Part shown: piece after piece, positions 1 through 7,115 of the stretch
How the letters are laid out: every line of letters starts with the position of its first letter
How positions within the stretch are numbered: position 1 is the stretch's first letter
From: Balneolaceae bacterium
GTDB taxonomy: Bacteria; Bacteroidota; Rhodothermia; Balneolales; Balneolaceae
Assembly: GCA_007123985.1 (NCBI GenBank)
Contig: SLGA01000187.1
Location: forward strand, 1 to 7,115
Direction: 5' to 3'
DNA: 7,115 bases
Translations under genes and position numbers: made by a program
The notes under the pieces: model-generated
The model's input: the letters and a program-made list of their open reading frames with translations, nothing else
Told to the model about the DNA's origin: nothing
Databases searched by the model: none

Positions 1-3000
1 GTTCAAGCCCCGACCAGTTGATTCGCCAGTTTGGAAGCGGTACTGCGGTGAAATTTCTCTTCCCGATTGAATTTGAACTGCCGAGGTATGCCTGCCTGAA
101 ATCTTCTTGTAAATTTACGCGATTAAGCAGTGTATTGGTCTCACCTGCCGGATCCCGGATTATATTTTCACCAAGTTCCATTCCATCAAATGCTGCCTGC
201 AACTGGCTTCTGAAAAGATCTTCATAGCCACCGCCAAAAGCCCATACACTTGATGTAATTGTGCCCGACGCACTCCGAACAGATGTAATCATATTATCCG
301 CGTCAAGAGAGATAGATTCCGTAATCTGTTCTTCCCACTGCGTTTGCCAGTTCAGATCCACCGTAACATTGCTGAATGGATTAAGCTGTGTTCCCAGGGT
401 GAGATTATCATTAAAAGTGTTGTTTGCAGGTATTTGAATAGTAGATGTGCCGTCGGGGTTCGATATTAGTCTGTCCTGTGATATCCGTTCGATTATTCCA
501 AGCCTGTAGCCAAACGAAGGGGTAAAAGAATCACCGGAAAACATATCGAAAAATTGTGAACCACCCTGATAACCTGCTTGTGCCGATGATTTTGCATTAT
601 TATATGTTATATCAACACTATTGAAACTGAATACAGCAAGTGCCATTTTCCTGCTATAGTATATGAGGCTTTCACCAACTGTATACGACAAATCATCCTC
701 TTCGCTATTCCCTTGTCTTCTTGTCAGTCTGTCGCGCCGTTCCTGGTTATCGGCCGAAACTGCATCCTCATAGAATGAAATCCTGTTCAGTAAATTATTC
801 GCATCAATTCGCAGGGTATGATCCAGCCGGAACGTGTTAGAAACTCTCGCTCCCAGGTCTGAACCAAACGGTGTATTTTCCCACCTGAATCCGCCGGCAT
901 ACCGTGCATTATAGGTAAGCCAGTTGAGCGGCCGAATCTGGTTAAATCTGGGTTGCCAGCTGGCTGTATAGTTTTCTGTATAACTATTTCTTCTCGGAGA
1001 TAAATCGCCGGAAATCAAATCTCTGTAAACATCCATAGAAGGCACTAAACCGAATGCGGTACTGTCAACACCCGTAAATTCTCCTTCCGTTACAGATATT
1101 CTGGCGAGGTCGAAAACGCTCTGCGATTGAAATGATGTATTTATTGAGCGGGTAAGGTTATATCCAAAGCCAAAGTTGGTATTGTAGGTAAAACTATGTG
1201 TTTGCTGCAGGGGCTGCTCACCTTCACCAAGCAAAATTCGGCGCTTTCTCTCTTCGTACGATCGTCTTGTACTCACCGAGGTTGTAATGTTGTTTGGGGT
1301 ATAACCCAGCTGAAAGCCCGATAAAGACCCTAAAACGGGCACATCCTCAAGAAATCCGAAAGGTCTTAAAAAGCGTACATTTCTGATGGCCAGGTTATAT
1401 CTGACTGAGGCATTGTAATTCCAGTTATCCTGAAACCGGTATTGTGGATTTCTGCCGTTTGTGGTGTTGTAATTGTAGTTAAGTGTGGTGTTATCCACCA
1501 GAGTTCTCGTAATCGGGTTTTGTGAATTCCGCTTGGATATATTGGAGAAATTGATGGCATACGTCTCGTTTAATGTTTCGATCTCTCTCCTCTGCTGGCT
1601 GATCAACCGCTCCTGCTGTTCTTCACCTATATCGGTTCGTGCAAGTACCGCATCTTCAAATTCAGAGAAGCGTATATCACCCTGATTGGGCAGATATTTT
1701 GGTATGGATGAAGATCTCCGTGCAGAAAGGTTTACAGGTATGTTCCATCCATATCGATCGGGGATAAAACTATCCAGATTGATGGTTGTATTGACATCAT
1801 AAGCGAGCTCGTTACTCACTCTTCGCTGCCCCAATCGAGAATCGATCGAGCCAAAGCCCTGTGTTTGCCTCGAAAGGCTTGCGTTCACGGTGGCAAAATC
1901 GGCAAGTCTCAGTGTTGAATTTGCAGAAGCAGCCCAGCCTCTCTCATTATCAAAACCGGATACACGCAGCTCGTTCAGCCAGAATTGAGCATTCAATATT
2001 GGAGTACCGTTGCCTGTAGGGTCTGAGGGATCAAAAGGATTTCTGATCCCCATTCCAACTTCTGTAATCCGTCCGAGTGATGGATTACCCCGAATAGCTA
2101 CAACTGCGCCTGGCACCGAATCTTCCAGAATATCCGAACGCTCATACAGTTCGGAAAAATCATTACCCGCTTCCTGATCGCGAAGCTGTTTCAGTTGATT
2201 AAATGCTGTGAGAACAATATTCATACTGTTCTCATCATAAAGCCAGACCCTCTCGGCCTCATCCAGTAACTGGCCGGAATTTCCTGGATCAAATGGCATA
2301 TAGGGGAAATTTGGATCTGAAGGTGTTACCGGCTGCCGGTATTCGTAGTAGTTGTTTTCAATGTCGTTGCCAAAGCGCATCACCAGTTCGGCATCTTCTC
2401 GATTTTCATACCCTTCTCCATGAACAAACATTCTCATGTTGGAGTAATTGAGCAGATCCAATCCACCGGGATAAACTCGTTTGATCAGTTGAATGCCGCC
2501 GGGACTGAGGTTTGTTACATCAAGTACAATTGACTGTTCATTCTGCAGAGATTGAAGCTGGCTTCCACGGTTCTGAGCGCGTATACCACCAGCCGGTTGT
2601 CTGTAAGGGACTGGCCTGCGATTTGAATTTTCTTCAATATTTATTGTACTTACCCGCAGCTCTGCAGATGGGTCGCTGTTCTGATTGATATTTTCATCCT
2701 GCCTCCATTGGCTTCCTACAAACTCAAGCGTGGCAAAACGCATCGTAAATGGCTGTTCATAGCCCGACATCCACATCCGAACATATGTAATATTCTGAAA
2801 ATCGTTGATATCTCCCACCTGCCGCTTAAATTCACTCAGCGGAATACGCACTTGATACCATCGGTCTTGCTGGCGGCTTCCGGGAACTCTGTCAACAATG
2901 TAGGTTTCGGGACGTGCAGCTTCCAGGCCTGCCTCATCCGCGGGATTAAATGCAACTTCGTACTGAAAATACGCGTTTGTGAGTGCCACGGACGAGGGGT

Positions 3001-6000
3001 TTACAAGACCTTCAGTATCTGGGCGGTTTGTGATTGCACGCTTATCGCTCTGATCGATAGGTGTGTTGCCATCAGGGAAGCCAAGTAGCCTGTGAAAACG
3101 CTCATGCAGAGGCCTGTCCTGAACATCCGACTGACCGTAAAAGATATAGTCATCGTTTGAGGGATCTTCCTGAATTCGCTGAAATTTCTCACTCTCATCT
3201 CCAAATTGTTGCCTCATTTCTTCAACAAAGTCTGCGAAGACAGTTTGCTCATCTAGCCCGTTTACACCACCAGTATTTGGTAAACCATCGAGGCCTACAT
3301 CTTCAAGATTTCGGTTTACATTCGAGAATTGCCCTTCGGGAGGCGGCGGATTTGCGGGTAGTGCCGAGCGCGGATTAGAGGTGTTGTCAAGAATTAATGT
3401 TTCAGGATTGAGAGCCAGGCCATCTTCGGTATTGATTTTTGAATTGGGTATAACATCCTCGGAGACCAGACCAATATCGATGAAGATTTTACCATCGTAA
3501 TCATCGATGGATGCTCCTGCGGGTAAACGTCCGTCCGGTAAAATCGGCTGAACCCAGAATTCGAGAAACTCAATGTTGTTTTGTGTGAAATCTTCCTGCC
3601 CGGATGGAATTACCGCCGTCATTCCTCCCCAGGTTTTTTCAGGTTCATTTTCAAGGAGCTGTCTCAGGTTCATGTTGTAATTGTACTGCCCCCTGGCAGT
3701 TGGGTTATAAAAAACATCGAGAGTTGTAATGATCTCTTCCTGAGGATTTTGAGTTTCACGCCCCGGAAATACATCTGTTACTCGAACGGGGGTAGATTCC
3801 GGAGTAAATTCAACATTATCAAGAATGGTGGAGATGTTTCTTGGGATGGTGTACCACGAAAATTTCGAGCGCAGATCGGATCTGTCTAATCTGGATTGTT
3901 GTGTACTTACCGGCTGTCCGGGAAAATCTTCCTCTTCAAAAAATCCCCGGTCAGGGTCGTATCCGGGTACAGCAGCCGGGGCCGCGGCGAGATTCCATCG
4001 TGTGGCATTCAGCAGATTTACTTTGATGCTGGCTCCTTCAAAGTCATCAATAAATGATAAGCCCTCCTCCTCATCAGGGAAAAGCTCATTATTTCTAATT
4101 GCACGCCGTACTGCACGGGTTTCTGATACACCCGGACGCAGCTGAGCAAATTCACCGCTGAATGTGAATTCTGAATTTTCTCTTGTTTGCAGAATTGGCA
4201 GGGAATCAAGAAACCTGGTAATGAATGGTGTATCGAAACGGGCGTTCGCATCAAGGCCAAACACAGAGTTATTGATGGGTTCATCACCAATTCGAATTTT
4301 ATCATCCAACGGGCGTTCACTGAACCTGAAGAAAGTTCCACCAACCCGAAAGTCGTTCGTGATTTCGTACTCAGCCCGCAACCCCGTAAATGTGCGCTGC
4401 TCTATGGATGTAAGCGACTGATTCTCGTATTCAATCCTGATATCCTGCCCGGGGGCGGTGTATCGGTCATTTAATATTGTAATGCTCCCGAATGAATAGT
4501 CTACCTGGTAATCTACATTCTCCTGAAGCTGCGATCCATTGGCATATACCCGAACAGAACCTTCAACCAGTGCAATACCAAGATTAAAATTTTCCTGAGC
4601 GCCTCCACGCGAGGTGCCCGTAAACTGGTAAAAACTGTTCTTCGAACTTTGGGCCGCATTTCGCTGACGTTCTGTATAAAGTTCAGTGTATGTTAGCCGA
4701 TTGATATCTTCTTCTGATGCAGGTGAATCTTCGAGTACTTCCCGCAAGCGGGCACCAAATGGTTCCAGGTATGGAAAAATTATCAGACCATTCTGTGCAT
4801 CCACTGTTCCGGTACCGAAATCGAGCTGGTTATCCGGTTCAAGAGCTCCCTGCGAATCTACCCTGTCGAGCCCAAGATCCTGAAGAAGCGTGGTATTTCG
4901 TCCCGGCAGCCTGTTTCGTGCAACATTTTCTTCGGTAAATTGCAGCTCCAATTCAAGGCTTTCTCTTGTAATATTTGTTACGCCAAGCGAGTAGATATTT
5001 CGCATAGTGATGGGAAACAAAAAGTTATCTGTTGAGACGTTTTTTGGCCTCAGCATTTTCAGAAAAATTCTGTCTCCCCCGCCCCGGTTTATTTCACCAA
5101 CATTTACAATTTCATTGCCGGGTCCTCGATACGTATAAGCAACGGCGAGTACCTCCCTTGATCCAAGTGATCGTCTCAGAGATAAATAACCGGAAATCTT
5201 ATTGATGGTATAATCCACTCCCTCTTCAAGTAGTGTAAAATAACCCTCTTCAAAATTTCTTGAATCCTGAATTCCAAGATCGGAGGCTGATATCCCTTCC
5301 TGCGGATCTCTGAATTGATTGAGCAGATCGTCAGAAAAATTATCAAGCCGGTTATCGGGAGGGCCAAATGATCCATCCGGAAGCTGATTCACTCCTATCT
5401 CAGCCAGGGCCACAGCAAGCCTTGCCCCTTCGTCTGATTGAATGTTCTCTCTGAGAATCCAGATCTCCACATCGGCAATTTGCAACGTTTGCGATAGCTG
5501 CTGCGGATTTGCCATGCTGCTTTCGAACTGCTGGCGGGTATAAAAGTCGAGAAAGAAGTGCCTGTCATCGCTGTAATCTGCAGGGCGAATTTGAATTACT
5601 CTCTCCTGCGATCCGCCACGGATTGTTTCCACATTACTTTCACCATCCTGCTGAGAAACCACGGAGGTTAAGCGCAGTGAACCGAGTTCTGCCACACTTT
5701 TAATCCCAAATAGAGCCCCGCTTCCACGAATTAGCGAGTTGCCTGTGTTCATGCTCACGTTCCCCATCTCTATTGATTTGATGATCTCATCATCATACCC
5801 CTGATAGACGATATTCAGCCGGTTCTGGTAATCGAATGTTCGTTCGGTATCCCAGTCTGTCTGGATGGTGAGCTTATCACCAATATTTCCTTGAATATTA
5901 AGCTGCAAATTTTGCTCAAATGTAGGGTCAACTCTTGTCTGTTGATCGGGTGGCAGCGAGGGATCTTCAGATCGCTGGACAGATGCACCCACATTCATCT

Positions 6001-6532
6001 GCGCTACGCCGTTCACACGAAGATTTACCTCGGGTTTGCCAAAAATAGTGGTAAATGCCGATTGTCTGCCTCCGGGAATTTGAAGGCTGAAATCGAGCAA
6101 ACCACGCTGGGTCTCTTGTCTCTGTCTTGATTCTATCACTAACCTCTCCCAGTTTTCGCGCAGGGCATTCTGTCTGTTCAGCTCAGCATACTCTTCAAAT
6201 GTCATCGAGGTTGGAATTCCGGACCGATATCCTGAAATTTTCTTTTCGATATAGAAACCTCCATCGGGCCGAACGGAAATCTCAAGTTCCTCGGCAGGAA
6301 GTGTAATAAAATAGAGTCCTGGAATGGATCGTAAAAAGGGCCGGGAAATGAGCTGCGCATGTATCGGCCTGAATGCCTTCAAAAAAGCAGGGCTTGGGGG
6401 TACAGTAATCGTATCAGAAATGGCCTCTTCAGCATTCTCATCAACTGTATTTTGTGCATAGAGATTACCTGCACTCAGTAAAAATATCACTGAAAATACC
6501 AACAGCAGAAATAAACGACGCAGTTCAAACAC
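1..6532 (-). CDS. sprA: SprA/Sov, giant outer-membrane translocon of the type IX secretion system (3' end beyond window)
   Basis: SprA is a very large single-chain beta-barrel that forms the T9SS pore, through which folded proteins with a T9SS C-terminal signal cross the outer membrane. Known homologues are about 2400 residues, so the 2177 seen here lack roughly the last 200. The GTG at 6532-6530 is the first usable start after an in-frame TAA (6547-6545). It opens a clear signal peptide (positively charged RR at 5-6, hydrophobic 7-21, likely cleavage after LYA at 24-26). Family landmarks follow in order: MTFEEYAEL (from 110), RHFFLDFYTR (from 324), VGEINRGGGD (about 480), PGQDIRIEYENQS (about 692), FIDDFEGA (DDFEG at 829-833), EDVGLDGL (1077-1084), NDDYIFYG (from 1126), AYFQYEV (about 1186) and WLNELRVSGF followed by GWAA (1518-1535). 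From about 1540 on the chain is rich in alternating polar and aromatic strands, as in a beta-barrel. I read no frameshift and no cysteine codon. The family call is firm; domain borders are approximate. Partners such as PorV are not in the window. Confidence 0.95.
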   Translation of the reverse strand, partial: MFELRRLFLLLVFSVIFLLSAGNLYAQNTVDENAEEAISDTITVPPSPAFLKAFRPIHAQLISRPFLRSIPGLYFITLPAEELEISVRPDGGFYIEKKISGYRSGIPTSMTFEEYAELNRQNALRENWERLVIESRQRQETQRGLLDFSLQIPGGRQSAFTTIFGKPEVNLRVNGVAQMNVGASVQRSEDPSLPPDQQTRVDPTFEQNLQLNIQGNIGDKLTIQTDWDTERTFDYQNRLNIVYQGYDDEIIKSIEMGNVSMNTGNSLIRGSGALFGIKSVAELGSLRLTSVVSQQDGESNVETIRGGSQERVIQIRPADYSDDRHFFLDFYTRQQFESSMANPQQLSQTLQIADVEIWILRENIQSDEGARLAVALAEIGVNQLPDGSFGPPDNRLDNFSDDLLNQFRDPQEGISASDLGIQDSRNFEEGYFTLLEEGVDYTINKISGYLSLRRSLGSREVLAVAYTYRGPGNEIVNVGEINRGGGDRIFLKMLRPKNVSTDNFLFPITMRNIYSLGVTNITRESLELELQFTEENVARNRLPGRNTTLLQDLGLDRVDSQGALEPDNQLDFGTGTVDAQNGLIIFPYLEPFGARLREVLEDSPASEEDINRLTYTELYTERQRNAAQSSKNSFYQFTGTSRGGAQENFNLGIALVEGSVRVYANGSQLQENVDYQVDYSFGSITILNDRYTAPGQDIRIEYENQSLTSIEQRTFTGLRAEYEITNDFRVGGTFFRFSERPLDDKIRIGDEPINNSVFGLDANARFDTPFITRFLDSLPILQTRENSEFTFSGEFAQLRPGVSETRAVRRAIRNNELFPDEEEGLSFIDDFEGASIKVNLLNATRWNLAAAPAAVPGYDPDRGFFEEEDFPGQPVSTQQSRLDRSDLRSKFSWYTIPRNISTILDNVEFTPESTPVRVTDVFPGRETQNPQEEIITTLDVFYNPTARGQYNYNMNLRQLLENEPEKTWGGMTAVIPSGQEDFTQNNIEFLEFWVQPILPDGRLPAGASIDDYDGKIFIDIGLVSEDVIPNSKINTEDGLALNPETLILDNTSNPRSALPANPPPPEGQFSNVNRNLEDVGLDGLPNTGGVNGLDEQTVFADFVEEMRQQFGDESEKFQRIQEDPSNDDYIFYGQSDVQDRPLHERFHRLLGFPDGNTPIDQSDKRAITNRPDTEGLVNPSSVALTNAYFQYEVAFNPADEAGLEAARPETYIVDRVPGSRQQDRWYQVRIPLSEFKRQVGDINDFQNITYVRMWMSGYEQPFTMRFATLEFVGSQWRQDENINQNSDPSAELRVSTINIEENSNRRPVPYRQPAGGIRAQNRGSQLQSLQNEQSIVLDVTNLSPGGIQLIKRVYPGGLDLLNYSNMRMFVHGEGYENREDAELVMRFGNDIENNYYEYRQPVTPSDPNFPYMPFDPGNSGQLLDEAERVWLYDENSMNIVLTAFNQLKQLRDQEAGNDFSELYERSDILEDSVPGAVVAIRGNPSLGRITEVGMGIRNPFDPSDPTGNGTPILNAQFWLNELRVSGFDNERGWAASANSTLRLADFATVNASLSRQTQGFGSIDSRLGQRRVSNELAYDVNTTINLDSFIPDRYGWNIPVNLSARRSSSIPKYLPNQGDIRFSEFEDAVLARTDIGEEQQERLISQQRREIETLNETYAINFSNISKRNSQNPITRTLVDNTTLNYNYNTTNGRNPQYRFQDNWNYNASVRYNLAIRNVRFLRPFGFLEDVPVLGSLSGFQLGYTPNNITTSVSTRRSYEERKRRILLGEGEQPLQQTHSFTYNTNFGFGYNLTRSINTSFQSQSVFDLARISVTEGEFTGVDSTAFGLVPSMDVYRDLISGDLSPRRNSYTENYTASWQPRFNQIRPLNWLTYNARYAGGFRWENTPFGSDLGARVSNTFRLDHTLRIDANNLLNRISFYEDAVSADNQERRDRLTRRQGNSEEDDLSYTVGESLIYYSRKMALAVFSFNSVDITYNNAKSSAQAGYQGGSQFFDMFSGDSFTPSFGYRLGIIERISQDRLISNPDGTSTIQIPANNTFNDNLTLGTQLNPFSNVTVDLNWQTQWEEQITESISLDADNMITSVRSASGTITSSVWAFGGGYEDLFRSQLQAAFDGMELGENIIRDPAGETNTLLNRVNLQEDFRQAYLGSSNSIGKRNFTAVPLPNWRINWSGLE
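6455..6532 (-). other. Sec signal peptide of SprA
   Basis: The first 26 codons of the giant gene encode a short N-terminal region with two arginines (residues 5-6), a leucine/valine/phenylalanine-rich core, and a small-residue cleavage site, LYA followed by QN. This is a typical signal peptidase I type signal, with no lipobox cysteine. It fits export by Sec to the periplasm before insertion into the outer membrane, and it supports the GTG as the true start, because any later start would cut into the signal. Confidence 0.85.
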
Positions 6533-6548
6533 AGACTTTAACTTTTAC

Positions 6549-6576
6549 ACAGCTGATGATTTATGTACAGCCGATG
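6549..6576. repeat. Pair of 10-base direct repeats in the sprA leader
   Basis: ACAGCTGATG (6549-6558) and ACAGCCGATG (6567-6576) match at nine of ten bases and are offset by 18 bases. They lie between the candidate sprA promoter and the GTG start, so they would fall in the 5' untranslated leader of the sprA transcript. They could be a protein-binding site, an RNA element, or coincidence. The repeat is directly visible; any function is unproven. Confidence 0.4.
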
Positions 6577-6591
6577 TGATAACAAACAGAG

Positions 6592-6619
6592 ATTTTAAAA
6601 AAGTTTAACGCCGTAACAA
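6592..6619 (-). promoter_or_regulatory. Possible promoter for sprA
   Basis: On the minus strand, TTGTTA (6619-6614) and TAAAAT (6597-6592) are separated by 16 bases, resembling -35 and -10 boxes. The -10-like box lies 59 bases before the GTG start, leaving a leader of about 50 bases. The match is to the general sigma70 consensus. Bacteroidota often use a different promoter (TTTG near -33 and TAnnTTTG near -7), and I did not find a clean match to that form on this strand. In AT-rich DNA such a match can arise by chance. Confidence 0.3.
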
Positions 6620-6861
6620 TGTTGCGATAGGAAATAGTTATTTTATTCTGACAAATGACCAAGTAAATGGGATAATAAAGCATTACCTACTATGTTGAAA
6701 GTGTTAAACAGATAATTCTTTTGCTTTATTGCCGTAACTGTTTTTAATCGGTGTATCGCATAGATCTGTTTTTATTGCGTTATGGTTCTAAGGAGAAAGT
6801 ATTATCTTCAAACCCATATTGAAAATTAACCCTATTAGGTGCTACAGGTTGACTTCCATCC

Positions 6862-7115
6862 ATGATTAACCACGTTCAGCGAGATCTTCTTAAGAAACAC
6901 ATCGGTCCGTTTCTATTCTGTTTTTTTACGGTGATGTTTATTCTGCTGATGCAGTTTCTGATACTTCATGTAGATAAACTGGTTGGAAAAGGTTTACCCA
7001 TGATGATTGTGATTGAACTGATTTTGAACAATCTGGCCTACATGGTGGTACTCGCTATACCGATGTCTGTACTTATCTCTACCCTGATTGCCTTTGGAAA
7101 ATTTTCAGAGTGGAA
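6862..7115 (+). CDS. LptF/LptG-family permease, N-terminal 84 residues (3' end beyond window)
   Basis: LptF and LptG are the inner-membrane subunits that, with the ATPase LptB, pull lipopolysaccharide out of the inner membrane and pass it to the periplasmic Lpt bridge. Full-length members are usually about 350-500 residues, so only the first part is here. ATG at 6862 is the first start after an in-frame TGA (6850-6852). Residues 14-37 form a first membrane helix. The segment DKLVGKGLP (38-46) resembles the loop after helix 1 in Bacteroidota members, and a second hydrophobic stretch covers about 49-78. The end, IAFGKFSEW (76-84), matches the family pattern of FG, a basic residue, then SE before an expected NE. 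I cannot tell LptF from LptG on this fragment. No good Shine-Dalgarno precedes the start; AGG at 6846-6848 is 13 bases away. Confidence 0.9.
   Translation, partial: MINHVQRDLLKKHIGPFLFCFFTVMFILLMQFLILHVDKLVGKGLPMMIVIELILNNLAYMVVLAIPMSVLISTLIAFGKFSEW

Larger units (their letters stand above)
6533..6861. other. Divergent intergenic control region
   Basis: These 329 bases separate two genes that are transcribed away from each other, so promoters for both must lie here or be overlapped by the genes. The stretch is visibly richer in A and T than the flanking genes. I found no convincing gene, tRNA or terminator hairpin in it. It holds a possible sigma70-type promoter facing sprA (6592-6619), a near-perfect 10-base direct repeat beside the sprA start (6549-6576), an 8-base repeat (6610-6617 and 6731-6738), and an AAGGAG motif (6790-6795) too far from the permease start to serve it. 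Confidence 0.75.

Noticed and set aside
18..6130. Numerous short open frames of 60-126 codons on both strands inside the giant gene, such as 2708-3088 (+), 3581-3889 (+) and 4018-4344 (-)
   Set aside because: All overlap the well-supported sprA frame in another frame or strand, have no recognisable domain, and their sequences look like antisense or shifted readings of it.
6592..6608. TTTTAAAAAAG run as a terminator
   Set aside because: It has no GC-rich stem and lies between two divergent starts, where no transcript is expected to end.
6721..6748. TTGCTT and TTTAAT with 16-base spacing on the plus strand as a promoter for the permease
   Set aside because: The -35-like box matches only half of the consensus, and many such pairs arise in this AT-rich stretch. 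Too weak to list.
1..7115. Search for a novel defence system, mobile element, CRISPR array or RNA gene
   Set aside because: The whole window is accounted for by sprA, a short intergenic region and an lpt permease. I saw no direct-repeat array, transposase motif, long inverted repeats or tRNA-like fold.

Overview
The window is almost entirely one giant minus-strand gene. A single reading frame runs from a GTG at 6532 to the left edge with no stop, giving 2177 residues, and its C-terminus lies outside the window. By protein motifs it is SprA (also called Sov), the outer-membrane translocon of the type IX secretion system (T9SS). After a 329-base intergenic region, a plus-strand gene begins at 6862 and is cut off by the right edge after 84 residues. 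It is the start of an LptF/LptG-family permease, the inner-membrane part of the lipopolysaccharide export machine.

Organism: SprA is restricted to the Bacteroidota and their relatives in the FCB group, so the host is a diderm of that group. The moderate G+C coding sequence, the absence of a good Shine-Dalgarno sequence directly before either start, and the flavour of both proteins suggest a Balneolota/Rhodothermota-like or deep Bacteroidota lineage. That placement is inference from memory of the families, not from a search.

Layout: 1-6532 (minus) is sprA, lacking its C-terminal end. 6533-6861 is an AT-rich divergent intergenic region with a possible promoter for sprA, two small repeats and an orphan AAGGAG motif. 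6862-7115 (plus) is the 5' end of the permease gene. The two genes point away from each other, so they share this control region but not a transcript. Both products build or cross the cell envelope: one moves folded proteins through the outer membrane, the other feeds lipopolysaccharide towards it.

The many short open frames inside 1-6532 on both strands are shadows of sprA. I found no RNA gene, CRISPR array, insertion sequence or other mobile element. The main system here, T9SS, is already known. What deserves a second look is this lineage's version of SprA, its gene context, and the small motifs between the two genes.
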